64,000 bases of DNA from Crocosphaera sp. UHCC 0190 (GCF_034932065.1 NZ_JAYGHP010000003.1:310001-374000); one strand, 5' to 3'. Positions 44,059-54,649 are shown, counted from the stretch's first letter. Translations and numbers: made by a program. The notes: generated by a model not told the origin, from the sequence alone.

Positions 44059-46428
44059 ATGTGTTTGAATCCAGGGGATATTCTACGCAACCGATACAAA
44101 ATTATTGATCAGATTGGAAAAGGCGGATTCGGTAAAACTTATAAAGCAAAAGATATCAGACAATCGGGCCATCCCCTGCGTGTTGTCAAGGAAATTATTG
44201 CACCCCTGTCATCTGATCCGCGTGTTTTACAAGAAATCAAGAAAAGATTTATCCGAGAAGGAAAAACCCTCTCAATCTTGGGAAAACACCCCCAAATTCC
44301 CGAACTTTTTGATTATTTTGCTGATGAGGGTAACTTTTTTTTAATTCAAGAATATATTGAAGGCCACGATCTTTCTGAAGAAGTCGGGCCAGGATCATTA
44401 CCCTTAAGTGAAGCAGAAGTCATTAAATTTTTACAAGATGTTCTAGAAATCTTAGTCTTTGTCCATCAACAACACATTATCCATCGAGACATCAAACCCT
44501 CAAACCTGAGACGACGGAAAAAAGACGGTAAAATTTTCCTCATCGATTTTGGTGCTGTCAAAGAACTTAATAGCATGGCGATCACCGCTTCTGAGACAGG
44601 CAACTTTACCCAAACAATCGGCACCCCAGGTTATATGGCCGCCGAACAACAAAGCGGGAAACCCCAATTAAATAGCGATCTTTACGCCTTGGGCATGATT
44701 GGGATTCAAGCCTTGACAGGGTTACATCCCAGAACCCTCCCCAGCGATCCCCACACAGGGGATGTGATTTGGCGTTATTCTTCCCCAGAACATCCCATGA
44801 TTGAGGTTAATCCCGACTTAGAACGGATTCTCAACAAAATGGTACGCTATATGTTCAGCGATCGCTATTATTCAGCCATTGAAGCCCTAGAAGACTTACA
44901 TTCCCTCTCAGTCACCGGAAAATTCTGCAAAAAACGCCCCAAACCGAGGCTATCTCCTCCCAAGGACAAAAAATTCCCCACCCAAGTCTGGGTAGGGGTT
45001 GGCTCCGCTTTGATGATTTTCGGCGTTTGGGTTGTCAGTCAAGTCATTCCCAAAACCTGTCCCCTCACCACAGGAGATGATCTCAGTTGTGGGGAAGAAA
45101 TTTTAATCAGAACCGTTGCTTTACCCGAAAAACAAGAAGGAGTAAAAGCTTATCGTCAAAGACGCTATGAGGAAGGAGTCGCCTGGTTAGAAAAAGCCCG
45201 ACAAAAAGACCCTAATGATCCAGAAACCCTCATTTATTGGAATAATGCCCAATTAAAAGCCCAAAAAATTCCCTTTTATACTATCGCCGTCGCCGTTCCC
45301 TTGGGCAACCCCTCTGACGGGGGAGACTCAGGCAAAGAAATTTTGCGGGGTGTGGCCCAACTGCAAACAGAAATTAACCGCGATCGCAGGATTAAAGGTC
45401 ATGGGTTACGGGTTGTCATTGCGGATGATTATAATGATCTTGATCGCGCCAAAGAAATTGCTGGCAAAATGGGGAGTCAAGGGGAAATTTTAGGGGTTGT
45501 TGGTCACTATACCAGCGATAATACCCGCGCTGCCTTACCAACTTACGATCTCAACCATTTAGTCGTTATTTCCCCCACCAGTACCGCCCAAACCTTAGCG
45601 CAAGACAATTCCCGATTTTTTCGGACGATTCCCCAAGATAGTCTTAATGCAGAGCGTTTAGCCCGTTATCTTGCCCAAACTGCCCGACGACAAAAAGTGG
45701 TGGTTTTTTATAATCCTAATAGTGCTTATAGTCGTTCCCTCCATGAACGTTTTTTAATCAGTTTTGATGAACAAGGGGGACAGGTTGTTAAACAATTTGA
45801 TTTATCAAAACCTATCTTTGACGCGGCTGCGGCAATTCGTCAAGGAGAAAATCGTGGGGCAACCAGTTTAGTTTTATTTCCTGATGCTAAATCAAACCCT
45901 TATGCTTTTTCTAATGCTTTAAAAGTAATTCGTGCCAATCAAGGAAAGTATTTGATGGTCGGGGGTGATAGTTTATACACAACAGATGTTTTACAAGAAA
46001 GGGGTACAGCTAAAGATATTATTGTTGCCATTTCTTGGCACTATTTAGCAAATTCTAATCAGGTATTTTTGGCAGAAGGAAAAAAGTTATGGGAGGGAAC
46101 AGTTAGTTCTCGAACGGCAATGGCCTATGATGCAGCAAAGGTGTTAGCGACTGCCTTAGAAAATCAATCATCTCTGGATTTTAGACAGAAAATCCAAGCA
46201 ATTTTTGACCCAACAATTCGGCGAGAACTAATGTTTAGGACGGTAAAAAGTCCTTATTTTGAAACGGAAGGAGCTACGGGAAAAATAACCTTTGAATTAA
46301 GTGGAGATCGCCATGAAGCTGTGGTACAATTAGTCAGAGTGGTTCCGACAAAATGTTCTCCTTATGGCTATATGTACATTCCTATTCAATATAAATCAGC
46401 AGAAGAAGCAGGATTAGACTGTTATTAA
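44059..46428 (+). CDS. Ser/Thr protein kinase fused to a periplasmic amino-acid-binding (LivK-like) sensor domain
   Basis: A 789-residue receptor-like kinase. Residues 10-280 form the kinase: GKGGFGKTYKA (20-30), Lys44 in VVKEI, catalytic His142-Arg143-Asp144 in HRDIKPSN, and Asp163 in IDFGAVKEL. The activation segment GTPGYMAAEQ follows. A transmembrane helix (about 310-330) precedes a TPR-like stretch. From about 405 comes a Peripla_BP_6-type domain (VAVPLGNPSDGGDSGKEILRGVAQLQTEINRD, then GVVGHYTSDNTRAALPTYDLNHLVVISPTSTA). The layout predicts that binding of an amino acid or similar ligand outside controls a cytoplasmic kinase. It lies 13 bases upstream of gamma-glutamyltransferase, suggesting a shared role in amino acid or peptide supply (inference). 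Confidence 0.9.
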   Translation: MCLNPGDILRNRYKIIDQIGKGGFGKTYKAKDIRQSGHPLRVVKEIIAPLSSDPRVLQEIKKRFIREGKTLSILGKHPQIPELFDYFADEGNFFLIQEYIEGHDLSEEVGPGSLPLSEAEVIKFLQDVLEILVFVHQQHIIHRDIKPSNLRRRKKDGKIFLIDFGAVKELNSMAITASETGNFTQTIGTPGYMAAEQQSGKPQLNSDLYALGMIGIQALTGLHPRTLPSDPHTGDVIWRYSSPEHPMIEVNPDLERILNKMVRYMFSDRYYSAIEALEDLHSLSVTGKFCKKRPKPRLSPPKDKKFPTQVWVGVGSALMIFGVWVVSQVIPKTCPLTTGDDLSCGEEILIRTVALPEKQEGVKAYRQRRYEEGVAWLEKARQKDPNDPETLIYWNNAQLKAQKIPFYTIAVAVPLGNPSDGGDSGKEILRGVAQLQTEINRDRRIKGHGLRVVIADDYNDLDRAKEIAGKMGSQGEILGVVGHYTSDNTRAALPTYDLNHLVVISPTSTAQTLAQDNSRFFRTIPQDSLNAERLARYLAQTARRQKVVVFYNPNSAYSRSLHERFLISFDEQGGQVVKQFDLSKPIFDAAAAIRQGENRGATSLVLFPDAKSNPYAFSNALKVIRANQGKYLMVGGDSLYTTDVLQERGTAKDIIVAISWHYLANSNQVFLAEGKKLWEGTVSSRTAMAYDAAKVLATALENQSSLDFRQKIQAIFDPTIRRELMFRTVKSPYFETEGATGKITFELSGDRHEAVVQLVRVVPTKCSPYGYMYIPIQYKSAEEAGLDCY

Positions 46429-46441
46429 TTATTATTAAAAT

Positions 46442-48169
46442 ATGAAAAAAACTACCCAAATTTTTACCATTATCTTTTGTTTTAATCTTACCATTACTGA
46501 GGTTAAATCTCAAGATGTTCCTATTTATGATTCTCAAGCAATTTTTCATCCCGTTATTAGCAAAAATGGCATGGTTTCTTCTCAGGAAGACTTAGCTACC
46601 CAGGCCGGTTTAGAAGTCTTAAAAGAAGGAGGAAATGCCATAGATGCAGCAGTAACCATCGGCTTTACTTTAGCGGTAACTTTGCCTCGTGCTGGTAATT
46701 TAGGGGGGGGTGGATTTATGTTAATTCATTTAGGAAATCAACAAAAAACTATTGCCTTAGACTATCGAGAAAAAGCTCCTCTCGCCGCTACTTCTGATAT
46801 GTTTCTTGATGAAAATGGACAAGTTAATCAACAAAAAATTAGATTTAGTCATCAAGCTGTAGGGGTTCCAGGCACAGTTGCGGGCTTAGCTATGGCCTTA
46901 GAAAAATATGGAACAATTTCTTTAGAAAGAGCTTTAAAACCTGGGATTGAACTAGCAGAAAATGGCATAATAGTTGATGAAGATTTGTATAATTCCCTAC
47001 TCTTTGCTAAAAAACAACTACAAAAATCTAGTTCCAGTATGGCGATTTTTTATAAAGCTGATGGTAGTCCCTATGAAATGGGAGAAGTTTTGCAACAAAA
47101 AGATTTAGCTAATAGTCTTAAACTCATTGCAAAACAAGGAAAAAATGCTTTTTATCAAGGAGAAATTGCTGATAAAATTATTGCTGATATGGAAGCTAAT
47201 AATGGCTTAATTACCGAGGAAGATTTAAAGAAATATAAACCTATTATTAGAGAACCTATTGAGGGAAATTATCGAGGGTATAAAATCTATTCTATGCCTC
47301 CACCAAGTTCAGGGGGAGTCCATTTAGTACAAATGTTGAATATCTTAGAAAATTTTCCCATTCAGTCTTTAGGTCATAATAGTTCATCCACTTTACATTT
47401 AATGGTTGAAACCATGAAATATGCTTATGCAGATAGGTTTAAATTTATGGGAGATACGGATTTTATAGAAGTTCCCATTTTTCGTTCGATTTCTAAAAAT
47501 TATGCTAATCAAATTGCAAAAAAAATTAATTTAAATCAAGCAACACCCAGTCAAAATATCATGCCTCAACCCGCTTTTGAAGGGAATGAAAGTATACAAA
47601 CAACTCACTATTCTATCATGGATAGTTATGGCAATGCAGTCTCTAATACTTACACCTTAAACTTTAGTTATGGCAGTGGTTTAACTGTCCCAGGAACAGG
47701 CATTTTATTAAACAATGAAATGGATGATTTTACGGCTCAACCAGGAGTTCCTAATTCTTATCAACTCTTAGGAGGAGAAAACAATAATATTGCTCCTGAA
47801 AAACGAATGCTAAGTTCCATGACTCCCACTATTGTAATGAAAGAAGGAAAACCTTGGTTAGTGACAGGAAGTCCAGGAGGAAGTCGTATTATTACTACTA
47901 CCTTACAAATTATTATGAATGTTATTGATCATCAAATGAATATTGCTGAAGCCACTAATGCAACCCGAATTCATCATCAATGGTTTCCCGATAAAATTTT
48001 AGTAGAAAGGGGACTTAGCGTTGATACCATTAAATTATTGGAAGCAAAAAGACATATAATTGAGAACAGTTTTGCTATGGGAAGTACCCAAAGTATTATC
48101 TACGAAAAAGGTCAATTTTATGGGGCTTCTGACCCGCGAAGAACAGGGGCATTAACCCTTGGTTATTAA
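46442..48169 (+). CDS. ggt: Gamma-glutamyltransferase (gamma-glutamyltranspeptidase)
   Basis: An N-terminal nucleophile hydrolase that cleaves gamma-glutamyl bonds in glutathione and related compounds, normally periplasmic. The 575-residue precursor begins with a signal (MKKTTQIFTIIFCFNLTITEVKS). It carries QAGLEVLKEGGNAIDAAV and GNLGGGGFMLIHLG, and the self-processing site just before Thr387 in TTHYSIMDSYGNAVSNTYTLN. The small subunit then has GSGLTVPGTGILLNNEMDDF and TGSPGGSRIITT. All catalytic elements are present, so it should be active. It follows the receptor kinase after 13 bases and precedes mnmH by 45 bases. Confidence 0.95.
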   Translation: MKKTTQIFTIIFCFNLTITEVKSQDVPIYDSQAIFHPVISKNGMVSSQEDLATQAGLEVLKEGGNAIDAAVTIGFTLAVTLPRAGNLGGGGFMLIHLGNQQKTIALDYREKAPLAATSDMFLDENGQVNQQKIRFSHQAVGVPGTVAGLAMALEKYGTISLERALKPGIELAENGIIVDEDLYNSLLFAKKQLQKSSSSMAIFYKADGSPYEMGEVLQQKDLANSLKLIAKQGKNAFYQGEIADKIIADMEANNGLITEEDLKKYKPIIREPIEGNYRGYKIYSMPPPSSGGVHLVQMLNILENFPIQSLGHNSSSTLHLMVETMKYAYADRFKFMGDTDFIEVPIFRSISKNYANQIAKKINLNQATPSQNIMPQPAFEGNESIQTTHYSIMDSYGNAVSNTYTLNFSYGSGLTVPGTGILLNNEMDDFTAQPGVPNSYQLLGGENNNIAPEKRMLSSMTPTIVMKEGKPWLVTGSPGGSRIITTTLQIIMNVIDHQMNIAEATNATRIHHQWFPDKILVERGLSVDTIKLLEAKRHIIENSFAMGSTQSIIYEKGQFYGASDPRRTGALTLGY

Positions 48170-48214
48170 GGGTTTATCTCCCCCAATTGCTTAGTTAAAA
48201 ATCGAAAAATAATT

Positions 48215-49258
48215 ATGCCTATATCCCCTATTTCTGTTACATTTAACCATCAAAAAAAATATGATGAGATTATTGATGTCCGCTCAGAAAATGAGTTTTT
48301 AGAAGATCACATTCCAGGGGCGATAAATTTACCTGTTCTCAATAACGAAGAAAGAAAAGAAGTGGGGACGATTTATAAACAAATTTCTGCTTTTGAAGCC
48401 AGAAAATTAGGAGCTTCTTTGGTATTTAAAAATATTTCGCATCATCTTAAGAATTATTTTTTAGATAAACAACCTCGTTATTCTCCTTTGATTTATTGTT
48501 GGCGAGGTGGACAAAGATCGAATAGTTTAGCAATCACCTTAAGTCAAATTGGCTGGCAAGTCAACGTATTAGAAGGAGGATATAAAACCTATCGTCATTA
48601 TGTGATTAAACAACTAGAAACCTTACCGTTAACCTTTAATTATCATATTCTTTGTGGGTTAACAGGAAGCGGAAAAACCTATTTATTACATCAATTAGCT
48701 GCTCAAGGATATCAAATTTTAGATTTAGAAAAAATTGCCAATCATCGCGGTTCATTATTAGGACAAGAATTCACAAACAAGTTGGAAAGTCAACCCTCTC
48801 AAAAATATTTTGACTCTCTATTACTACAACAATTACAAATGTTTTGTTATGATAAAACTATTTGGATAGAATCAGAAAGTTATAAAATTGGTAATGTTTA
48901 TTTGCCCCCTAATTTATGGCAAAAGATGAAACAATCTCCTTGTTTTGAAATTCAATTACCTTTAGAGAAAAGAGTTGATTTCTTGTTAGAACAATATGCT
49001 CATTTTAGAGTCTACCCAGAACAATTAAAAGAAAATATAAAATTTCTTAAATCTCGTTATGGATGGGATAAGATAGTTCAATGGTTCAGTTGGATAGACC
49101 AAGAACAATGGCGAGAATTTGTAGAAGATTTATTATTAACTCATTATGATCCCGCTTATGAAAGATCCCTAGAAAAAACCTATACAAATCAAGTCCAAAA
49201 AATCCAACTTTCGACTTTAGAGCCTGATTTATTTTTAAAAGCTCTCAAAAAATCATAA
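48215..49258 (+). CDS. mnmH: tRNA 2-selenouridine synthase MnmH (SelU)
   Basis: MnmH replaces sulfur by selenium in the 2-thiouridine at the wobble position of some tRNAs, using selenophosphate; geranylation of the same base is also known. The 347-residue protein has an N-terminal rhodanese domain with catalytic Cys95 in YCWRGGQRS. A P-loop domain follows, GLTGSGKTYL (about residues 148-157), with DLEKIANHRGSLLG and an ESESYKIGNVYLP motif, both typical. Presence of mnmH implies a selenium pathway (selD) elsewhere, not visible here. The start is ATG at 48215. Confidence 0.92.
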   Translation: MPISPISVTFNHQKKYDEIIDVRSENEFLEDHIPGAINLPVLNNEERKEVGTIYKQISAFEARKLGASLVFKNISHHLKNYFLDKQPRYSPLIYCWRGGQRSNSLAITLSQIGWQVNVLEGGYKTYRHYVIKQLETLPLTFNYHILCGLTGSGKTYLLHQLAAQGYQILDLEKIANHRGSLLGQEFTNKLESQPSQKYFDSLLLQQLQMFCYDKTIWIESESYKIGNVYLPPNLWQKMKQSPCFEIQLPLEKRVDFLLEQYAHFRVYPEQLKENIKFLKSRYGWDKIVQWFSWIDQEQWREFVEDLLLTHYDPAYERSLEKTYTNQVQKIQLSTLEPDLFLKALKKS

Positions 49259-49364
49259 AAAACGTTGAAACATTTTAGAAAAGCTTTCATCTTTTTTGAG
49301 TTCAGTCCACTATGATAAGGCTATAGATCAATAATTTATCAGGGATAAATAGGAGTCACACACA

Positions 49365-51299
49365 ATGGCTAGTCCCATTGTCTACCCAAAAAATTATCGT
49401 CGTAGACTTATCCGTTGGCTATTACGAGAAAACCCGTCTTCTCACCCAGGAGATCATCCCCAATATCCTTGGTGGCAGGTGATGTGTTTAACTGGAGTAG
49501 ATTACTTTTCTACTTTGGGATATCAACCAGGCATTGCTGCCTTAGCAGCAGGGGCATTATCCCCCTTAGCCACCCTAATTTTAATCTTAGTCACCCTATT
49601 CGGGGCATTGCCCATTTATCGACGAGTAGCAGCCCTTAGCCCCCATGGAGAGGGTTCTATTGCCATGTTAGAGCATCTTTTACCCTGGTGGCAAGGAAAG
49701 ATATTTGTGCTGTGTTTATTGGGGTTTGTCGCAACGGATTTTATTATTACTATTACCTTATCAGCCGCTGATGCGACTGCCCATATTATCGAAAATCCTT
49801 TAGTACATGATTTGTTACAAAATCAGGCTATTCCTATTACTCTGATTTTAATTTCTCTACTAGGGGCAGTCTTCTTAAAAGGCTTTCGAGAAGCGATCGG
49901 TATTGCTGTTTTATTAGTCGCAACCTATCTATTCTTAAATTTAATTGTCATTGGTTTCGGTATGGTTCAAATTATTAGCCATCCCATCACCTTAACCGAC
50001 TGGAAAACGGCTTTATTAACTTATCATGGTAATCCTTTATTAATGCTAGGCATTGCTTTATTATTGTTCCCAAAACTTGCCCTAGGATTATCTGGTTTTG
50101 AGACAGGGGTGGCAGTAATGCCTCTCGTAAAAGGACATAATACAGATTCCCCAAAATATCCGAAACAACGTATTTTTAATACTCATAAACTCTTAGCCAC
50201 TGCTGCTATTATTATGAGTTTTTTCCTCTTAAGTAGTAGTGTTGTCACCACAGTATTAATTAAACCAGAAAAATTTCAAACAGGTGGCCCTGCTAATGGT
50301 AGGGCTTTAGCTTACTTAGCTCATTCCTATTTAGGGGAAATTTTTGGCACCATCTACGACCTTAGCACCATTGCTATCCTCTGGTTTGCCGGAGCCTCAG
50401 CTATGGCAGGATTATTGAATATTGTCCCCCGTTATTTACCCCGTTATGGCATGGCACCGACTTGGACTTTAGCCACTCGCCCCCTCGTCTTAGTTTATAC
50501 GGCGATCGCTTTTATTATTACCTTGATCTTTAAAGCAGATGTGGAAGCACAAGGGGGAGCTTATGCAACAGGTGTACTGGTGTTGATGAGTTCAGCAGCT
50601 TTTGCCGTAACCTTATCTTCTCGTTCGGCCAGATCTCGTAAGGGAACTATCGCCTTTGCTTTAATTACCCTAGTGTTTATTTATACTACCATTACTAATA
50701 TCATCGAACGACCAGAAGGGATTCGCATTGCGGCCTTTTTTATTGGGACTATTATTATAACGTCCCTAATTTCTAGGGTCTGGCGTTCTACGGAATTACG
50801 GGTTAGCGCAGTAACTTTCGATGAAACTGCCTTGAAGTTTATTCAAGAAGATAAAGATAGTCAGGGAAGCATTCAGATGATTGCTAACCGACGCAATACC
50901 GGAGATCAACTAGAATATTATCTCAAAGATAAACAAGTGCGCGAAGATCATCATATTCCGGCCACAGATTCCTTGATTTTTTTGGAAATTAAGGTTGCTG
51001 ATGCCTCTGAGTTTACGGAAAAGCTGGAAATAACAGGGGTAGAAGTCGGCAATTATCGTATTTTACGGACAAATAGTGCGGCTGTTCCTAATGCGATCGC
51101 GGCAATTTTACTTGCTATCAGGGATCAAACAGGTAAACCCCCTCACGCTTATTTTGGTTGGGTAGAAGGGAACCCCATTCAATATCTAATGCGGTTTATG
51201 CTCTTTGGAGAAGGGGATATTGCCGTTGTTACCCGTGAAGTATTACGCAAAGCAGAAAAAGAACCAGAATGGCGGCCAGCAATTCATGTGGGGGGTTAA
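49365..51299 (+). CDS. APC superfamily amino acid permease
   Basis: A 644-residue inner-membrane transporter with about 12 hydrophobic helices in its first 470 residues. The opening ([68 protein letters not shown]) follows the pattern of APC permeases, with a broken first helix. Later segments include [20 protein letters not shown] and [18 protein letters not shown]. The C-terminal 150 residues form a soluble cytoplasmic domain ([38 protein letters not shown]). Substrates are not determined; a KUP-like potassium transporter is less likely. AGGAG precedes the ATG. Confidence 0.85.
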   Translation: MASPIVYPKNYRRRLIRWLLRENPSSHPGDHPQYPWWQVMCLTGVDYFSTLGYQPGIAALAAGALSPLATLILILVTLFGALPIYRRVAALSPHGEGSIAMLEHLLPWWQGKIFVLCLLGFVATDFIITITLSAADATAHIIENPLVHDLLQNQAIPITLILISLLGAVFLKGFREAIGIAVLLVATYLFLNLIVIGFGMVQIISHPITLTDWKTALLTYHGNPLLMLGIALLLFPKLALGLSGFETGVAVMPLVKGHNTDSPKYPKQRIFNTHKLLATAAIIMSFFLLSSSVVTTVLIKPEKFQTGGPANGRALAYLAHSYLGEIFGTIYDLSTIAILWFAGASAMAGLLNIVPRYLPRYGMAPTWTLATRPLVLVYTAIAFIITLIFKADVEAQGGAYATGVLVLMSSAAFAVTLSSRSARSRKGTIAFALITLVFIYTTITNIIERPEGIRIAAFFIGTIIITSLISRVWRSTELRVSAVTFDETALKFIQEDKDSQGSIQMIANRRNTGDQLEYYLKDKQVREDHHIPATDSLIFLEIKVADASEFTEKLEITGVEVGNYRILRTNSAAVPNAIAAILLAIRDQTGKPPHAYFGWVEGNPIQYLMRFMLFGEGDIAVVTREVLRKAEKEPEWRPAIHVGG

Positions 51300-51316
51300 G
51301 GGTATTTTAAAATTAA

Positions 51317-54094
51317 CTAATCTTTGAATGTTTGACCCAGAACTTTGCGTTTTAAAGCAATGACACGAGGACGGGCCCCTTTTCCAGAAAATCCTAATCC
51401 TTCTCGGAAAATTTCTGGCATATAAAAACGTTCTAACTGATCTTTTTCTTTATCTTCATAAATTACTCCCATTTCTTCAAGAATGTTTTTGGTAGGTATA
51501 TCTAAGTTAAATTGATTGACATCAAAAGGAATTTTTTTATCGGCAGGTGGATATTTAGGGAGTGTTTCCTCAACCCAAGTTTTAAAAGCTGGATATTCTT
51601 GTTTAGCTTCTTCAACTTTTTTCTCACTACAAGGTTTGAGGGCGCGACGAATTGCTTGAGGGGGTAACAATCGACTGTTAGACCATCTTTCAAATTGTAC
51701 TTCCGATGCTTTTTCAATCGTAATATCTGCTGCATAATATAAAAAGCGAACAATATCCCTAGCTTGAAGTCTTCCATTAAAATCAGTTAAAGCAGCAAAA
51801 ATCCAAGAAGGAGAATAAGCATCTTTTGATTTATCTGTCCCTAATTTATTTCCCCATAATCGCTTAAGTTTTTCTTTTAATTCTTCTCTACTTAATTTTT
51901 CTATTTCATCTGTTTTTGCTTCAATAATTTTAGCTTGACTACAAAGCCAAAAAGCTAATTTTAGGAAAGAGTCTTGATCCCAAGTTAAATCATAAGGACT
52001 ATAAAGTTTTTCAAATTGATTCACATTTTGACTAATTGTATTTCTTAAAAAATCTCGTCTAAGGAAAATAATTATTCCTAAGTTAGCTTGTCTAATTTCT
52101 GCTAACTTATTAGGCAGATCATCGATTAATGCTTTTAACGCATATTGCTCTTTTTTATCTTTAGCAATATTAGGAAATATATCTTCTAAACCATCAAAGA
52201 TAACAATTATTTTCAAGAATTTATTTTTAAGATGTTGATTAAGTTCAGAAAGGGTTATTTTTGATTCTTCTCGTATTTCTATTCCAAAGGATTTGGCAAT
52301 TTCACTTATCCAAATTTCTGTCCACTCTGGTTCGCTTAAGCTATCAGAATTAAGATGTGTTTTGATTCTATCCGAACATTCTGAAAGCAAAAACTCAGAT
52401 GAATTATCACCTAAAGCGTTTCTTACTTGCTCCCTTGCTTCACGAGTAATTTTTTTAGCTTGATCACTTAAGTTTCTAGATTCTAGCAAAGGAAAGATAT
52501 ATGTTTCCTGTTTTATTTGAGAATTGGTTCGCTCGATTTTATTTAAAAATTTTTCCCAAAACTTAGATCGTGATAACTGAATATAGTTAAAAGTTTTTCC
52601 GGCCCCTTTAGAACCAATAGACACAATATGAGGTAAGTTATCTTGAAAATTGATAGCTAAGTTTTTTAACGGTTCTGTTACCAATAATTCTTCACTTTTC
52701 CCTTGCTCCGCATACTCATATTGCTGACAAATTTCTCTTAGTGTTCTAACTTCTTCAAGTTTTTCAGAGTCTATATTTTGTTTTGATTTTGATGATATTT
52801 TTATTGGAGTTATTGGTTGTTCTTCTATTGGAGTTAGTGATTGTTCTTCAGACCATATTTTTGCAATATCCATCACTGAAGTTGGCTGAAGTTTGTTTCG
52901 TGCTTCTTCCCAGTTATTAATATAAAGTAATTCTTGAGCAAAATAAGTTTCTTGGATTTCTAATCTGGTTGAATATAAATTCTCATCCTCAGATTGAATA
53001 TAAGCTGATTGCAATTTAGTAATGCTTTCGTCAAAAGCTGGTAGAGATTTGACTTCAGGGGTTAACCAGCTAATAATTACGGAAGGATCAAAATATTTCT
53101 CATTGTCATTATTAACTTCAGTTTCTGGATAGGCAATATGACCAAGTTGTTCTAATACTAATTTTGTGCCATTAATTGATTGTTCATTTAAAGTCGTCAC
53201 TAAAAAACGTTGAATTCTAGGATCAAAAAGTAGAGGACTAGAAATTTCACTCAATCCTGCTCTAAGATCAATAAATATGTAATCTACTCCAACAGCACGA
53301 CCTAAATTATAAATAGCATCACCACATTCCCAAGTTCCACCTAGATTTCTAACTAAATTTTCAGGTAAAATAGGAGTATCTAATAACTGTTTTTCTTCAT
53401 AGAAAGCAGGAAGAAAATATAAAGTTGATTTACCTTCATTTTGAGCAGATTTTTTTATTTCTGTTGCTAATAGTTCTAAAGAGTTTTCTACTGAATTGGG
53501 AGAATAATGATAAACTTCTAGAAAATCAACAAAAGAAATCTTTGGTTGAACCTTTTGATAATTATTCCAATAGGTTAATCCTGGTGCTTCCAAATCAGCA
53601 TCAATCACTAATATATTAACCGCAGTATTTAATTGTTTCGCTCTATCTAGTAAAGCAAAAACATAAGCTGCTAAGTGTAAAGTTCTTCCTACACCACCTT
53701 TAAAAGAATAAAAAGCAATTAAATTCGGTTTATCTACATGAGGTTCGGGTAGAAACGTATTAAGTTGATTGCTATTATTAATATAAGCTACTTCTTCCCA
53801 AAAGGGACGAATTGAAAGATTAATAGTTGAACGTTGTTCATCAAAAATAAATTCGATAGGTAAGTGAGCATCACCAAAATCTAATTGAATAATTTCTTGA
53901 TCTTGTTGATACCAATCACCAAACCATTCTTTTAATACATTAGATACAGAATTTTTATCATTTTTTTGCGTCAAACTAATTTCTAGAGCATCAGAAAAGC
54001 AACTAATTCTAATAATTCCATCAGGTAAGTCATTACCATAATTAGTTTCTTGAGCAATGATGCGCTTAACATCTAACCATGTAAGTAATCTCAT
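51317..54094 (-). CDS. KGGVGR-motif P-loop ATPase with a second STAND-like NTPase domain
   Basis: A 925-residue protein. After about 125 residues of unassigned N-terminal domain comes a ParA/MinD-like P-loop with KGGVGRT at 132-138, then LVIDADLEAPGLTYW near 165 (deviant Walker B). Near 490 a second P-loop, GSKGAGKT, begins another NTPase domain, with Walker B-like IIVIFDGLEDIFPN around 640. The KGGVGR variant, instead of KGGVGKT, marks a family of large ATPases found with defence-type genes. It overlaps the upstream small HEPN-like gene by 4 bases (ATGA). The two probably form a conflict or abortive-infection module, which is inference. It is AT-rich relative to neighbours. Confidence 0.8.
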   Translation of the reverse strand: MRLLTWLDVKRIIAQETNYGNDLPDGIIRISCFSDALEISLTQKNDKNSVSNVLKEWFGDWYQQDQEIIQLDFGDAHLPIEFIFDEQRSTINLSIRPFWEEVAYINNSNQLNTFLPEPHVDKPNLIAFYSFKGGVGRTLHLAAYVFALLDRAKQLNTAVNILVIDADLEAPGLTYWNNYQKVQPKISFVDFLEVYHYSPNSVENSLELLATEIKKSAQNEGKSTLYFLPAFYEEKQLLDTPILPENLVRNLGGTWECGDAIYNLGRAVGVDYIFIDLRAGLSEISSPLLFDPRIQRFLVTTLNEQSINGTKLVLEQLGHIAYPETEVNNDNEKYFDPSVIISWLTPEVKSLPAFDESITKLQSAYIQSEDENLYSTRLEIQETYFAQELLYINNWEEARNKLQPTSVMDIAKIWSEEQSLTPIEEQPITPIKISSKSKQNIDSEKLEEVRTLREICQQYEYAEQGKSEELLVTEPLKNLAINFQDNLPHIVSIGSKGAGKTFNYIQLSRSKFWEKFLNKIERTNSQIKQETYIFPLLESRNLSDQAKKITREAREQVRNALGDNSSEFLLSECSDRIKTHLNSDSLSEPEWTEIWISEIAKSFGIEIREESKITLSELNQHLKNKFLKIIVIFDGLEDIFPNIAKDKKEQYALKALIDDLPNKLAEIRQANLGIIIFLRRDFLRNTISQNVNQFEKLYSPYDLTWDQDSFLKLAFWLCSQAKIIEAKTDEIEKLSREELKEKLKRLWGNKLGTDKSKDAYSPSWIFAALTDFNGRLQARDIVRFLYYAADITIEKASEVQFERWSNSRLLPPQAIRRALKPCSEKKVEEAKQEYPAFKTWVEETLPKYPPADKKIPFDVNQFNLDIPTKNILEEMGVIYEDKEKDQLERFYMPEIFREGLGFSGKGARPRVIALKRKVLGQTFKD

Positions 54095-54519
54095 AATCTA
54101 CCTAATTCTTGTTCAATCCAGGTTAATATTTTTATTAATTTTTTCTCTAGTTCATCATCCTTAATGTCTTCTGAACATCCACCATAACGCCACATTTGAT
54201 TTATGTCACCTGCTGTAAATTTTCTTTCTTCATTTTGTTTTAAAGGCCTCATATTTAATTGGTTAGGTAGCTTTAAATCTTTACCAGCTTTTAAAAAATC
54301 TAGTAACTTATTAATGTTGTGTTTCGACTCCTCAAACTCCTTCTTACATAAATCAGTACAATTTTTGTTTTGTCTTTTCATAATTACTGCTTTTAGTCCA
54401 CATTCTACCGAATAAAATAGAAGTAATCTATGAGCATTAGTCTTTGTTTGGACATCCTGGTAGGCTAATTTATTTTGTCGCCAAGCGTTTTTGATTTCTC
54501 GATCTGTAAATGGAATCAT
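54091..54519 (-). CDS. HEPN-like protein paired with the KGGVGR ATPase
   Basis: A 142-residue helical protein: AHRLLLFYSVECGLKAVIMKRQ (about residues 29-50) and SKHNINKLLDFLKAGKDL (about 65-82) match the HEPN pattern, in which a GLKA helix and a +H-x-L helix bracket a loop. The classical HEPN R-x4-6-H ribonuclease motif is not evident, so it could be non-catalytic. A cysteine pair lies in the middle. Its stop overlaps the start of the KGGVGR ATPase (ATGA), so translation is coupled and the two proteins likely act together. The fold is suggested by pattern only. Confidence 0.6.
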   Translation of the reverse strand: MIPFTDREIKNAWRQNKLAYQDVQTKTNAHRLLLFYSVECGLKAVIMKRQNKNCTDLCKKEFEESKHNINKLLDFLKAGKDLKLPNQLNMRPLKQNEERKFTAGDINQMWRYGGCSEDIKDDELEKKLIKILTWIEQELGRL

Positions 54520-54595
54520 AACTTGTCTTTAGGGTAACAAAATTATAGCGTTTGATAACACTTGCCGACTCAAATAATACCCAATCTGTAACAAG

Positions 54596-54622
54596 AAGCC
54601 CCCTAAAAACATTAGAGGGCTT
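54596..54622 (-). terminator. Rho-independent-type terminator after tkt
   Basis: An inverted repeat with outer AAGCCC and GGGCTT, extended by CTAA/TTAG with one mismatch, lies 28 bases after the tkt stop. On the minus strand it is followed by CTTGTT. It may also serve the HEPN gene's upstream side as an insulator. Confidence 0.7.
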
Positions 54623-54649
54623 AAATTGATTAAACACAGTCATTAGGAA

